A stretch of 25,842 nucleotides of DNA from Candidatus Saccharimonadota bacterium (GTDB taxonomy: Bacteria > Eremiobacterota > Xenobia > Xenobiales > Xenobiaceae), in assembly GCA_004554425.1 (NCBI GenBank), contig SFMI01000017.1, positions 1-25,842 on the forward strand, written 5' to 3'. Positions 15,396 to 22,959 of the stretch are shown piece after piece (positions within the stretch are counted from its first letter, which is position 1; each line of letters opens with the position of its first letter). Below the pieces are notes generated by a model that saw only the letters and a list, made by a program, of their open reading frames with translations, did not search any database and had not been told where the DNA came from. The position numbers and the translations under genes are program-made.

Positions 15396-15412
15396 GAGGA
15401 GTACCATATTTT

Positions 15413-16552
15413 ATGGCAACAAGCATCGACTATTATGAAGTATTGAACGTTTCGCGCAATGCTTCCGACCAAGAAATAAAACAAGCATATCGCCGTTTAG
15501 TGCGCAAATATCACCCTGACGTAGCTGAAGATAAAGAAAAAGCTCAGGAAGAAATGATTAAGGTCAATGAGGCCTACGGTATTTTATCCGATCCTGACAA
15601 ACGGGCTTATTATGATAATTACGGTGAAGCTCCCGGATCTTCGTCGGCTCGTGGAGGAGGAGGCTTTAGTGGCTTTGGAGGCTTTGGCGGTTTCGGCGGC
15701 TTAGGCGATATTTTTGAAAGCTTCATGAATATGGGCGGCGGCCGTGACGATCGTCAACCCAGAAGAGGACGTGATATACGCTTAGGCGTCAAGATTAGTT
15801 TACAAGAAGCCTATACCGGTTGTAAACGCGATATAGAGTTTACTGTGCACGAGACTTGTTTGAGTTGTCGTGGTAAGCGTACCACCGAGCCTGATGGCAT
15901 AGAAGAATGCCCTACTTGTCATGGTGCAGGCCGAGTACAAAAGCAAATAAATATTGGATTCGGAACCGTAGCTCAAGTAGTTGAGTGTCCCACTTGTGGC
16001 GGTCTGGGTAAAAAAGTTAAAAAACCTTGCTCAGAGTGCAAAGGTACCGGCTTGGTAGAAAATAAAAAGCATGTTGAAATTGATATTCCGGCTGGTATAG
16101 ATACTGGAAACGGCTTGCGCGTGCCTGAGTGCGGAGAGCCGGGAATAAATGGCGGCCCCAGAGGCAACGTTGTAGTTATGGTTGAAGTGGAAGACGATCC
16201 ACGCTTTATTCGCGAAGGTTCCGATTTAATTTATAAAAAAGATATCACCTTCACGGAAGCGGCTTTGGGCGATAATGTCGACATTGAACAAGTTGTTGGC
16301 AAATCGGAAAAGTTGGCCATCCCTCCGGGCACACAAAGTGGATCTACGTTCCGAATTCGCGGTCGTGGCATGCCAGAATTTGGAGGCAGCCACTTTGGCG
16401 ATTTGCATGTAGTCGTTCAGGTAATTGTGCCTACAAAGCTTAATGATAAACAGAAAAAGCTTTTGCAAGAGTTCGCCCAAGCGGGCCCTCAAGAAGCGAA
16501 AGAACCCAGCAAAGGATTTTTTAGGAGGATCCATGATGCAATCTTCGGCTAG
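15413..16552 (+). CDS. dnaJ: Chaperone protein DnaJ (Hsp40)
   Basis: Co-chaperone that delivers substrates and stimulates DnaK ATPase, 379 aa, type I architecture. The J domain (about 1-70) carries the HPD motif at 34-36. A Gly/Phe-rich linker follows (about 75-110, GGFGGFGGLGD). Four zinc-binding motifs are at C149-C152, C166-C169, C192-C195 and C206-C209. The first reads CLSCRGKR, so it lacks the final Gly of CxxCxGxG, but the zinc ligands are intact. The C-terminal substrate-binding domains complete the protein. It is translated from ATG 15413 with GAGGAG upstream. Its 3' end overlaps prmA by 20 nt, so those two genes are co-transcribed. Confidence 0.97.
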   Translation: MATSIDYYEVLNVSRNASDQEIKQAYRRLVRKYHPDVAEDKEKAQEEMIKVNEAYGILSDPDKRAYYDNYGEAPGSSSARGGGGFSGFGGFGGFGGLGDIFESFMNMGGGRDDRQPRRGRDIRLGVKISLQEAYTGCKRDIEFTVHETCLSCRGKRTTEPDGIEECPTCHGAGRVQKQINIGFGTVAQVVECPTCGGLGKKVKKPCSECKGTGLVENKKHVEIDIPAGIDTGNGLRVPECGEPGINGGPRGNVVVMVEVEDDPRFIREGSDLIYKKDITFTEAALGDNVDIEQVVGKSEKLAIPPGTQSGSTFRIRGRGMPEFGGSHFGDLHVVVQVIVPTKLNDKQKKLLQEFAQAGPQEAKEPSKGFFRRIHDAIFG

Positions 16553-17414
16553 CCTGCGTGGCCTTACTTGGCAGGAATTAGAAATAACCGGCAGTCCCGA
16601 TATCGCTTGTGAGCTCGACGCTTTTCTTACTTCGTGTCAGCTGGGTGGCTGGGTAGTAGAAGCTGAAGAACCGCAGCTTTGTTGGATCGTGTATTTACCT
16701 TGTACTGGTAATTGGGAAGAGCGCTTCAGCAAAGTACTCCACGGCGTCCGCGAATTAGGCGGCGATTGCCAGTTCCGCAAAAATATTGTAGATGAAGATT
16801 GGGCCAATTGTTGGAAGCAATTCTATCATCCTATGCGTTTTGGACAACATATCGTTGTTTGCCCCTCTTGGGAAGAGTTTAAGCCTGAAGAAGGCGACAA
16901 AGTGATTACTTTAGATCCTGGCATGGCTTTTGGTACCGGCGCTCACGCTAGCACAGCTATGTGCTTAGAAATGTTGGAACGCGTTTATGCTAAGAATGTG
17001 CCAGATCGCATTCTTGATGTGGGTACTGGCTCTGGCATTTTGGCTATCGCCGCCCGCCTTTTGGGTAGTCGCCTTATTGTGGCTTCCGATAGCGATCCTG
17101 TAGCTGTTAAAGCCGCTCGCGAAAACTTTGCGGCCAATCACTTAAACGAAGATTGTGATCTTTTTGAGTATGTCGGTGTGCCTTTGGAAAAAGGGCGTTT
17201 TCCTTTGGTTTGCGCCAATTTGGTCGCCTCTTTGCTTTGCCGCTTAGCAGCCGATTTAGTAAAAGCCACTTTGCCCGGCGGCCAGCTGGTTTTGAGCGGC
17301 ATCGTCCAGGAACGAGCTGATGAAGTAATTGAAGCGTTCGCCGATGAGGGTGCCAAAGTGGTCGATCGTATTGACAAAGACGATTGGGTTTGTCTCTTAG
17401 TTCAAGCGAAGTAG
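16533..17414 (+). CDS. prmA: Ribosomal protein L11 methyltransferase PrmA
   Basis: SAM-dependent methyltransferase that modifies ribosomal protein L11, 293 aa. The frame is open from 16425, but the ATG at 16533 is preceded by AGGAGG at 6 nt, which sets the start; a second ATG directly follows. DPGMAFGTGAHASTAMCLE (about 128-146) is the family signature, followed by the SAM-binding ILDVGTGSGILAIAARL (about 160-176). The substrate-side motif reads CANLVASLL in place of the more usual NILA. The dnaJ stop lies inside the first codons of this gene, giving a 20-nt overlap. Its position after dnaJ is a conserved order in several phyla. Confidence 0.95.
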   Translation: MMQSSASLRGLTWQELEITGSPDIACELDAFLTSCQLGGWVVEAEEPQLCWIVYLPCTGNWEERFSKVLHGVRELGGDCQFRKNIVDEDWANCWKQFYHPMRFGQHIVVCPSWEEFKPEEGDKVITLDPGMAFGTGAHASTAMCLEMLERVYAKNVPDRILDVGTGSGILAIAARLLGSRLIVASDSDPVAVKAARENFAANHLNEDCDLFEYVGVPLEKGRFPLVCANLVASLLCRLAADLVKATLPGGQLVLSGIVQERADEVIEAFADEGAKVVDRIDKDDWVCLLVQAK

Positions 17415-17423
17415 AGCACTAAT

Positions 17424-18131
17424 ATGCGCATAACCAGAGTATTCTCTCCGCAAAAATTGAGCGTAGGTTTGTCCTTTGCCCTGGATAGCGATACAAGCAA
17501 GCACCTTACTCGGGTTATGCGCTTGCGTGTAGGGCAGGAGTTTGTCTCTTTCGACAACTCCGGCGCCGAATTTGTCTGTCGCTTGACTGAAATTGCCCGC
17601 CATGGTTTAGCCCAAGGGGAAGTTTTGTCGGCTTCTTTTCCAGATGTAGAGTCTGCATGCCGCTTGCGTATTTGTCTTTCTATAGTTAAGGGCGAACGCT
17701 TCGATTGGGCTGTAGAAAAGCTGACCGAACTGGGAGTGGCCGAGATTGTTCCTATACAAACAGAGTTTACCCAAGTAATAGCCCCAGCCGATAATAAGCG
17801 TGAACGCTGGCAGCGTTTAGCAGCCGGAGCCGCCGGTCAAAGTGGCCGTGTTATGGTGCCTGAGATAACTGCCCCTATGAGCTTTACAGAGGCTTTGATA
17901 AAATATAGCGCTGAAGGGACATGTATCATGTTTAATTGCGGCGCTGAGCCTTTTGATCTTAAAGACGAAGCTCTTTCGGCGTGTACAATTTTTATCGGCC
18001 CTGAAGGCGGCTTTTCGCTTAGTGAATTACAAGCGGCTGAAGCTAGCGGCTGTCGCTTTTATAGCTTAGGTAAGCGCATTCTGCGTGTTGAAACTGCAGC
18101 TTTAGCGGCTGCTTCACGCCTGACTGTGTAA
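17424..18131 (+). CDS. rsmE: 16S rRNA m3U1498 methyltransferase RsmE
   Basis: Methylates U1498 of 16S rRNA using SAM, 235 aa, SPOUT-type knotted fold. The N-terminal PUA-like part has SKHLTRVMRLRVGQEF (about 25-40). The C-terminal knot has the diagnostic FIGPEGGFSLSEL and LGKRILRVETAALAA segments. KGERFDWAVEKLTELGV in the middle is also typical. The gene starts at ATG 17424, nine nucleotides after prmA, with only a poor ribosome-binding site. It is the last gene of the chaperone cluster; a TACACGGTGTA palindrome followed by T residues (18161-18181) may end the transcript. Confidence 0.95.
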   Translation: MRITRVFSPQKLSVGLSFALDSDTSKHLTRVMRLRVGQEFVSFDNSGAEFVCRLTEIARHGLAQGEVLSASFPDVESACRLRICLSIVKGERFDWAVEKLTELGVAEIVPIQTEFTQVIAPADNKRERWQRLAAGAAGQSGRVMVPEITAPMSFTEALIKYSAEGTCIMFNCGAEPFDLKDEALSACTIFIGPEGGFSLSELQAAEASGCRFYSLGKRILRVETAALAAASRLTV

Positions 18132-18202
18132 TTGTGTTTTTGTTGAAAAAGAGCTCTACCTACACGGTGTATCATTTTTTTGGCAAAAAGTTCGCTCAGC
18201 TA

Positions 18203-18231
18203 TTGACATAAGCTGTTCTGATCGATAAAAT
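18203..18231 (+). promoter_or_regulatory. Promoter of the tRNA operon
   Basis: TTGACA (18203-18208), a 17-nt spacer, and TAAAAT (18226-18231) give a near-consensus sigma-70 promoter, placed a few bases upstream of the first tRNA (18245). It is the strongest promoter match in the window and fits a stable RNA operon. Confidence 0.85.
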
Positions 18232-18244
18232 ACCTTTGTCCCGA

Positions 18245-18321
18245 GGGCGAATAGCTCAGTTGGCTAGAGCACCTGCGTCACATGCAGGGGGTCACAGGTT
18301 CGAGTCCTGTTCCGCCCACCA
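18245..18321 (+). tRNA. tRNA-Val (anticodon CAC)
   Basis: 77-nt cloverleaf with encoded CCA. The anticodon stem is CCTGC/GCAGG with loop GTCACAT, giving anticodon CAC (GUG codons). The T stem is ACAGG/CCTGT with loop TTCGAGT. The acceptor pairs GGGCGAA with TCCGCCC, with one A-C mismatch at position 6:67. Discriminator base is A. Confidence 0.93.
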
Positions 18322-18358
18322 TTGTAAGGGACTTAGGCAAAAGAAGAATATGCGGTAT

Positions 18359-18435
18359 GGGGGAGTGGCCTAGAGGCTTAGGGCGCTGGCCTGTCACGCC
18401 GGAGGTCGCGGGTTCGAATCCCGTCTCTCCCGCCA
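18359..18435 (+). tRNA. tRNA-Asp (anticodon GTC), copy 1
   Basis: 77 nt with encoded CCA. Acceptor GGGGGAG/CTCTCCC, anticodon stem CTGGC/GCCGG with loop CTGTCAC giving GTC, T arm GCGGG-TTCGAAT-CCCGT. The discriminator is G, the normal identity base for Asp. Confidence 0.95.
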
Positions 18436-18456
18436 AATATCTTCTTCTTTTTGTCT

Positions 18457-18532
18457 GCCGGGGTAGCTCAGTTGGTAGAGCATGCGACTGAAAATTGCAG
18501 TGTCCCCAGTCCGAATCTGGGCCTCGGCACCA
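18457..18532 (+). tRNA. tRNA-Phe (anticodon GAA), copy 1
   Basis: 76 nt with encoded CCA. Acceptor GCCGGGG/CCTCGGC, D arm GCTCAGTTGGTAGAGC, anticodon stem TGCGA/TTGCA with loop CTGAAAA giving GAA, T arm CCCAG-TCCGAAT-CTGGG. The T loop begins TCC rather than the usual TTC. Confidence 0.94.
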
Positions 18533-18574
18533 CCAAAACGGGCGTAAGTCTGTTTTGAAAGAACGCAGCGGTAT

Positions 18575-18651
18575 GGGGGAGTGGCCTAGAGGCTTAGGGC
18601 GCTGGCCTGTCACGCCGGAGGTCGCGGGTTCGAATCCCGTCTCTCCCGCCA
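18575..18651 (+). tRNA. tRNA-Asp (anticodon GTC), copy 2
   Basis: Identical over all 77 nt to the copy at 18359-18435, with encoded CCA. Confidence 0.95.
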
Positions 18652-18668
18652 ATACGTTCTTCTTTTTC

Positions 18669-18744
18669 GCCGGGGTAGCTCAGTTGGTAGAGCATGCGAC
18701 TGAAAATTGCAGTGTCCCCAGTCCGAATCTGGGCCTCGGCACCA
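18669..18744 (+). tRNA. tRNA-Phe (anticodon GAA), copy 2
   Basis: Identical over all 76 nt to the copy at 18457-18532, including the unusual TCC at the start of the T loop. Confidence 0.94.
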
Positions 18745-18780
18745 CCCGAACTTTATAGTTCGGCGCACTTTATGCGGCAC

Positions 18781-18857
18781 GGGGGAGTGGCCTAGAGGCT
18801 TAGGGCGCTGGCCTGTCACGCCGGAGGTCGCGGGTTCGAATCCCGTCTCTCCCGCCA
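18781..18857 (+). tRNA. tRNA-Asp (anticodon GTC), copy 3
   Basis: Identical over all 77 nt to the two other Asp copies. It is the last tRNA before the terminator. Confidence 0.95.
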
Positions 18858-18876
18858 AGTATATATGCGAATAAAG

Positions 18877-18908
18877 ACGCTTAGCATTCGTGCCGGGCGT
18901 TTTTTTTT
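18877..18908 (+). terminator. Terminator of the tRNA operon
   Basis: ACGCTTAGCA (18877-18886) pairs with TGCCGGGCGT (18891-18900) across a TTCG loop, with one mismatch and two G-T pairs, followed by eight T (18901-18908). Confidence 0.82.
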
Positions 18909-19017
18909 GCTTTTTTGTATCTTTTCGAATATAGCACTTGAGGTTAATTATCCTCTGAAGCAGGAAGCCTCTTTTTGAGCAAAGAAGGGGAAAGGGTTGT
19001 TTTTGCTAATTGATAAA

Positions 19018-19030
19018 ATTAGTAACTAAT
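19018..19030 (+). promoter_or_regulatory. Palindrome ATTAGTAACTAAT upstream of the recA region
   Basis: Perfect odd palindrome with arms ATTAGT and ACTAAT around a central A, immediately before the CGGAGG ribosome-binding site of the 123-aa gene. It might be an operator, for example for a damage-responsive repressor, but it does not match the LexA boxes of E. coli (CTGT-N8-ACAG) or Bacillus (GAAC-N4-GTTC), and it could be chance in AT-rich DNA. Confidence 0.35.
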
Positions 19031-19047
19031 CGGAGGAATGTTTAAAA

Positions 19048-19419
19048 GTGACTTTATCGAGTGGACTCAGACAGATAACCGAACACACGCCGGTTATTGC
19101 AGTAATACGTCACATCCTTAAAAAGCAGGAAGCTCCCATTACGGTGCGCGATCTTACTGCTCAGGTAATAGATGCTTGGGGACGTGATTTCCCCCAGAAT
19201 CCTTATGTAGATTACTGCTTAGTTTATAAATTAGCCGTCGGTATCTTAAACTGTCAGGAGAAATACGATAATTTACCTAACGGAGCTCCGATTTTCTTAG
19301 AGCGCGAGCAACCTGACAGCGATCCTATCATGGTCAATCCTCGTATGAATAGTATTGTTCTTAACGAAATTGCCGATGATTTAGCTGATATTATGCTCGT
19401 TTACAAAGAGCGCTTCTAG
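19048..19419 (+). CDS. Unrecognised 123-aa protein with winged-helix-like N-terminus
   Basis: Starts at GTG 19048, with CGGAGG 11 nt upstream. No signal peptide or membrane segment is seen, so it is predicted cytoplasmic. The N-terminal half (VIAVIRHILKKQEAPITVRD, then LTAQVIDAWGRDFPQNP) has helix-turn-helix spacing of the kind seen in HARE-HTH or RpoE-like domains; this is a pattern impression. The middle has YCLVYKLAVGILNC and the C-terminus is acidic (LNEIADDLADIML). It sits between the tRNA operon terminator and recA, 96 nt before recA with no clear terminator between, so it may share the recA transcript and could be regulatory. I do not know the family. Confidence 0.72.
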   Translation: MTLSSGLRQITEHTPVIAVIRHILKKQEAPITVRDLTAQVIDAWGRDFPQNPYVDYCLVYKLAVGILNCQEKYDNLPNGAPIFLEREQPDSDPIMVNPRMNSIVLNEIADDLADIMLVYKERF

Positions 19420-19460
19420 TCAATAGGACTTCTCTCTGGTTTTTTAGTTGTTCCGCTTTT

Positions 19461-19488
19461 TGGGATAATTAAAATTGGGGGGATTATC
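19461..19488 (+). promoter_or_regulatory. Candidate extended -10 element and inverted repeat before recA
   Basis: TG-G-GATAAT at 19461-19469 resembles an extended -10 promoter. GATAAT (19464-19469) and ATTATC (19483-19488) form an inverted repeat spaced by 13 nt that overlaps it. The element lies about 30 nt before the recA ribosome-binding site. No good -35 is visible. Confidence 0.35.
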
Positions 19489-19515
19489 AAAAAAAATATA
19501 CGGAGGGGTCTTTAT

Positions 19516-20547
19516 ATGGATAAATTAAAAGCTTTAGATGCTGCTGTAGGGCAGATTGAAAAAGCCTTTGGTAAGGGCTCAATTATGAAATTGGGCGAAG
19601 CGGCCAGCCGTTTCGAAGTGCCGGTTATTCCTACTGGTGCCATGTCCTTAGATTTGGCTTTGGGTATTGGTGGCGTTCCTCGCGGTCGTGTTTGTGAGAT
19701 ATACGGCCCGGAATCGTCAGGAAAAACTACCTTGGCTTTGCAAATCATTGCTGAGGCTCAACGCATGGGCGGTGTGGCTGCTTTTATCGACGTTGAACAC
19801 GCTTTGGATCCTGTTTATGCTCACAACTTGGGCGTAAATACCGATGAACTCTATGTATCCCAGCCCGATACTGGTGAGCAAGGCTTAGAGATCGTCGAAA
19901 TGTTGGTTAGATCCAATGCTGTCGATGTAGTGGTGGTAGACTCTATTGCCGCTATGGTTCCCAAGGCCGAAATTGAAGGTGATATGGGCGATTCTCATAT
20001 GGGATTGCAAGCTCGCCTTATGTCTCAGGCTTTGCGTAAATTGACGGCGGTTATCTCCAAGTCGCGCACGGCGGTTATCTTTATTAACCAAATTCGCGAA
20101 AAAATCGGTGTTATGTTTGGCAATCCCGAGACTACTCCCGGCGGCAGGGCTATGAAGTTCTATGCTTCTGTACGTATGGACGTCCGCAAGGGCGACGCCA
20201 TTAAGTCTGGCTCTGAAAATGTCGGCCATAGGGTCAAAGTCAAGATCGTTAAAAACAAATTGGCTCCGCCTTTCAAAACTGCCGAGTTTGATATTTTGTT
20301 TGGTCGCGGTATATCTCGCGAAGGTAGCTTAATCGATGTCGGTACAGAGAAAGGCGTTATCCAGAAAGCTGGCGCTTATTACTCTTTCGGCGATATCCGT
20401 TTAGGCCAAGGACGCGACAATGCCCGCGCTTATTTGGAGCAAAATCCCGATTTGGCTGATGAAATTGACGATCAAATCAGAGAAAAGCTCTTAGCCGATC
20501 GCGCTCCTGTCGAAGAAGAAGCTTCTACCGACGAGGATAAAGTGTAA
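19516..20547 (+). CDS. recA: Recombinase RecA
   Basis: ATP-dependent strand-exchange protein for homologous recombination, and co-protease for LexA-type repressors. 343 aa, normal length. Walker A is GPESSGKT at 64-71. VVVDSIAAMVPKAEIEG is the Walker B region and GDSHMGLQARLMSQALRKL the loop L1 region. INQIREKIGVMFGNPETTPGG is the L2 region, with the usual Gln. The C-terminus is acidic (EEEASTDEDKV), as in other RecA proteins. ATG 19516 has CGGAGGGG at about 8 nt. recX follows after two nucleotides. Confidence 0.98.
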   Translation: MDKLKALDAAVGQIEKAFGKGSIMKLGEAASRFEVPVIPTGAMSLDLALGIGGVPRGRVCEIYGPESSGKTTLALQIIAEAQRMGGVAAFIDVEHALDPVYAHNLGVNTDELYVSQPDTGEQGLEIVEMLVRSNAVDVVVVDSIAAMVPKAEIEGDMGDSHMGLQARLMSQALRKLTAVISKSRTAVIFINQIREKIGVMFGNPETTPGGRAMKFYASVRMDVRKGDAIKSGSENVGHRVKVKIVKNKLAPPFKTAEFDILFGRGISREGSLIDVGTEKGVIQKAGAYYSFGDIRLGQGRDNARAYLEQNPDLADEIDDQIREKLLADRAPVEEEASTDEDKV

Positions 20548-20549
20548 GC

Positions 20550-21023
20550 GTGAGCTCTCCTGAAGCTGACGAACGTACCTATCTCGAGCGGGCTTTGCAT
20601 ATGCTCTCTTTGCGAGATCACTCTTGCCAAGAGCTTAAGCAAAAGCTGATTTCGCGAGGTTGTCCGCTCGAGACGGCGCAGCGTATTGTGGAGCGCTGCT
20701 TGGGGTGGAAATATCTTGATGATGAACGTTATGCAGAGCGTTTTGTCAAGACCAAAGCTATGGGGGGGTGGGGCAGTAGGCGTATTTATGGTGAATTACT
20801 TCGGCGTGGTGTAGAGGCCGAAGTAGCCCGTTTAGCTTGCGCCTCTATTCAGGAAGATGGAGAAAGTGAGCTAGCTTCGGCTTTGGAGTTAGCGGCCAAA
20901 AAGGCTGCCTGTGGTCGTAGTTACGCTGCTATTTGCCGCTTTTTGGCTTCCCGCGGTTTCCCCGTTGAAATAGTATTAAAGGCTGCCGCTCAGGCTTCTC
21001 AGCAAGAGCCCTTGGAAGAGTAA
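20550..21023 (+). CDS. recX: RecA regulator RecX
   Basis: Small helical protein that binds the RecA filament and modulates its activity, 157 aa. LERALHMLSLRDHSCQEL and LKQKLISRGC are the first RecX three-helix repeat. YLDDERYAERFVKTKAMGGWG with RRIYGELLRRGV is the second, with the conserved YLDDxRYAxxF-type signature. The start is GTG, two nucleotides after the recA stop, so the genes are co-transcribed and likely translationally coupled. A strong terminator closes the operon. Confidence 0.95.
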   Translation: MSSPEADERTYLERALHMLSLRDHSCQELKQKLISRGCPLETAQRIVERCLGWKYLDDERYAERFVKTKAMGGWGSRRIYGELLRRGVEAEVARLACASIQEDGESELASALELAAKKAACGRSYAAICRFLASRGFPVEIVLKAAAQASQQEPLEE

Positions 21024-21051
21024 GGAGCTTTCAATACTTTTAGATACTGAG

Positions 21052-21096
21052 AAGTCGGCTCTTAAGAGTAGGGGAGGGCCGACTTTTTCTTTTTTT
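21052..21096 (+). terminator. Terminator of the recA-recX unit
   Basis: AAGTCGGC (21052-21059) pairs with GCCGACTT (21078-21085), an 8-bp perfect stem with an 18-nt loop, followed by a long T-rich tract to 21096. The same region has a second, smaller hairpin AACGCC-TTGGA-GGCGTT (21127-21143) with a short T run before the next gene. Confidence 0.85.
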
Positions 21097-21250
21097 CCTC
21101 TTGTCAGAGAAAGTATCTGCTTAAAGAACGCCTTGGAGGCGTTTTGCCATGTTTAAATAGGTCATTTGTTTTATTAGGTTGTCTGGAACGCGCCTTGCAC
21201 TGGTGCTGTCAATTTGGCAGGCAATCATAGAGAAGGAAGTTATATTTGTT

Positions 21251-22843
21251 ATGCCGGCTATGTTAACCGTTTTAGATCAACTAATGGTTATTGTGGCTAG
21301 TTTACTGTTTTTGGCTGTTGGATGGGCAATTGGGGTTCGAATAGAGATCCGCAGACAGCAAGCGGCAAAGTTAGCGGCTGATGATATTAGAGCAGAGGCA
21401 GAGCATTATGCCGACTCTGTAAAAAAAGAGCGCATTCAGGAAGCTTCAGACACTATCGACAAAATGCGTGCCGAAGCTAAGCGTGAAGCTGACGAAAATC
21501 GTTTAGCTCAGCAAAGAACTAAAGAAGAACTTGATAAGCGCGAGAGCAATTTAGAAGTAAAAGAACGCCAACTTATTGAGCGTGAGCGTATGTTGGCTAA
21601 TCAGCAAGGCCATCTCGATTCCAAAGAAGAGCGTTTGTCTGCTCTAGAATCGGAACTTACCGATCGCAATCAGGCTTTATCGGAAGGGGAGAGCGCTTTG
21701 CAAGCTTCTTTGGAGCGCCAGGCTGGTATGACCGGTGAAGAAGCTAAGGTGGCTCTTTTTGAAAAGATTGAAAATGAAAACCGTTTGGCTTTAGCTCGTC
21801 GTGTACGTCAAGCCGAATTAGCTGCCAAAGAAGATGCTGCTCGTAAAGCTAGGCGGATTATTACTTTGGCTATCCAAAAATATGCTTCGGAGCAAGTTGT
21901 CGAATCGACAATCAATGTGGTCAATCTGCCTTCAGAAGAGATGAAAGGGCGCATTATCGGTCGTGAAGGGCGTAACATTCGCTTAATCGAGAATCTGACA
22001 GGGGTCGATCTTATAGTTGACGATACTCCAGAAACTGTCTTGCTCTCTTGCTTCGATCCGGTTAGACGTGAGCTTTCGCGCCGCGCTGTGGAAAAATTGG
22101 TTGCCGACGGTCGCATTCGTCCCACTAAAATTGAAGAAGTGGTCGCCGCTTCGAAAAGTGAGCTTGACGAAATGATTACCAATGCTGGCGACAAAGCAGC
22201 CTTGGAAGCTGGTGTTATAGGCCTAGATCCAGAGCTTATTCGTATGCTCGGTCGCTTAAGTTTCCGTACTTCTTATGGCCAAAATATGCTTAAGCACTCT
22301 TTGGAAGTTAGCTTTTTAGCTGCTCAAATGGCTGCCGAGTTAGGAGCCGATGTGCAAGTTGCTACTAGGGCCGGCTTGTTACACGATATAGGTAAAGCTG
22401 TGACTGGCACTATGGAAGGCCCACACGCTATTGTGGGCGGCCGTTATTGCGAAAAATATGGCGAAAGTCCGCAAGTTGTACACTGTGTGGAAGCTCACCA
22501 CGAAGATGTAGAACAAAAAACTATCGAGGCTATGTTAGTGCAAGCTGCCGACGCTATTTCGGCCGCCCGTCCTGGAGCCAGACGTGAAAATGTAGAAGAT
22601 TACATTAAGCGTTTGGAAAATATCGAAAAGATTGGTCACAGCTTTGAAGGCGTCGATCAAGTTTATGCTGTGCAAGCCGGCCGCGAAGTGCGCGTTTTTG
22701 TCAATCCTAGCGTTGTTGACGATCTGGAAGCGGCCCGCTTAGCCAACAAGATCGCTGCTCGCATAGACGAAGAAATTAAATCGCCCGGTATGGTCTTAGT
22801 AACTGTGGTACGCGAAAGCCGCCATCAAGCCAAAGTGCCTTAA
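21251..22843 (+). CDS. rny: Ribonuclease Y
   Basis: Membrane-anchored endoribonuclease that starts mRNA decay, 530 aa from ATG 21251 (MPAMLTVLDQ), with GAAGGAAG about 11 nt upstream. The frame opens 24 codons earlier at a TTG, but that part is not conserved-looking. An N-terminal membrane helix (about 10-30) is followed by a long coiled coil (about 40-200) and the KH domain with GRIIGREGRNI (233-243). The HD domain has H378-D379 in GLLHDIGKAV and later VEAHHEDVEQKT. All domains are present in the usual order. The leader from the recX terminator holds a small hairpin but no clear promoter. Confidence 0.96.
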   Translation: MPAMLTVLDQLMVIVASLLFLAVGWAIGVRIEIRRQQAAKLAADDIRAEAEHYADSVKKERIQEASDTIDKMRAEAKREADENRLAQQRTKEELDKRESNLEVKERQLIERERMLANQQGHLDSKEERLSALESELTDRNQALSEGESALQASLERQAGMTGEEAKVALFEKIENENRLALARRVRQAELAAKEDAARKARRIITLAIQKYASEQVVESTINVVNLPSEEMKGRIIGREGRNIRLIENLTGVDLIVDDTPETVLLSCFDPVRRELSRRAVEKLVADGRIRPTKIEEVVAASKSELDEMITNAGDKAALEAGVIGLDPELIRMLGRLSFRTSYGQNMLKHSLEVSFLAAQMAAELGADVQVATRAGLLHDIGKAVTGTMEGPHAIVGGRYCEKYGESPQVVHCVEAHHEDVEQKTIEAMLVQAADAISAARPGARRENVEDYIKRLENIEKIGHSFEGVDQVYAVQAGREVRVFVNPSVVDDLEAARLANKIAARIDEEIKSPGMVLVTVVRESRHQAKVP

Positions 22844-22959
22844 AAATTTTGAAGCTAGCCCAGCCTTTTCCGCTTTCAAGCCGTGCGACAATTTAGAATG
22901 CGGGTGGCTGTTTGTAGCCTAGTTGGGCAAAACCTTTATAAGGAGCCAAATAGACAAAC

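Larger units (their letters stand above)
18359..18857 (+). repeat. Tandem array of Asp-Phe tRNA units
   Basis: Units start at 18359, 18575 and 18781 (spacings 216 and 206 nt), the last lacking Phe. The tRNAs are identical between units, whereas the spacers differ in sequence and length. This suggests duplication followed by spacer drift, or gene conversion keeping the tRNAs the same. Confidence 0.9.

Noticed and set aside
15016..15426. A 136-codon minus-strand frame across the dnaK end
   Set aside because: It is antisense to dnaK and the intergenic hairpins, with no supporting signal.
18359..18857. Direct repeats with spacers, at first glance like a CRISPR array
   Set aside because: The repeats are complete tRNA cloverleaves of 76-77 nt with encoded CCA.
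18278..18858. Open frames of 69-124 codons across the tRNA array, with phrases like TGFEPATSGVTG
   Set aside because: They are read through the tRNA genes, on both strands. Such TGFEPATS-type translations are a known artefact of tRNA DNA.
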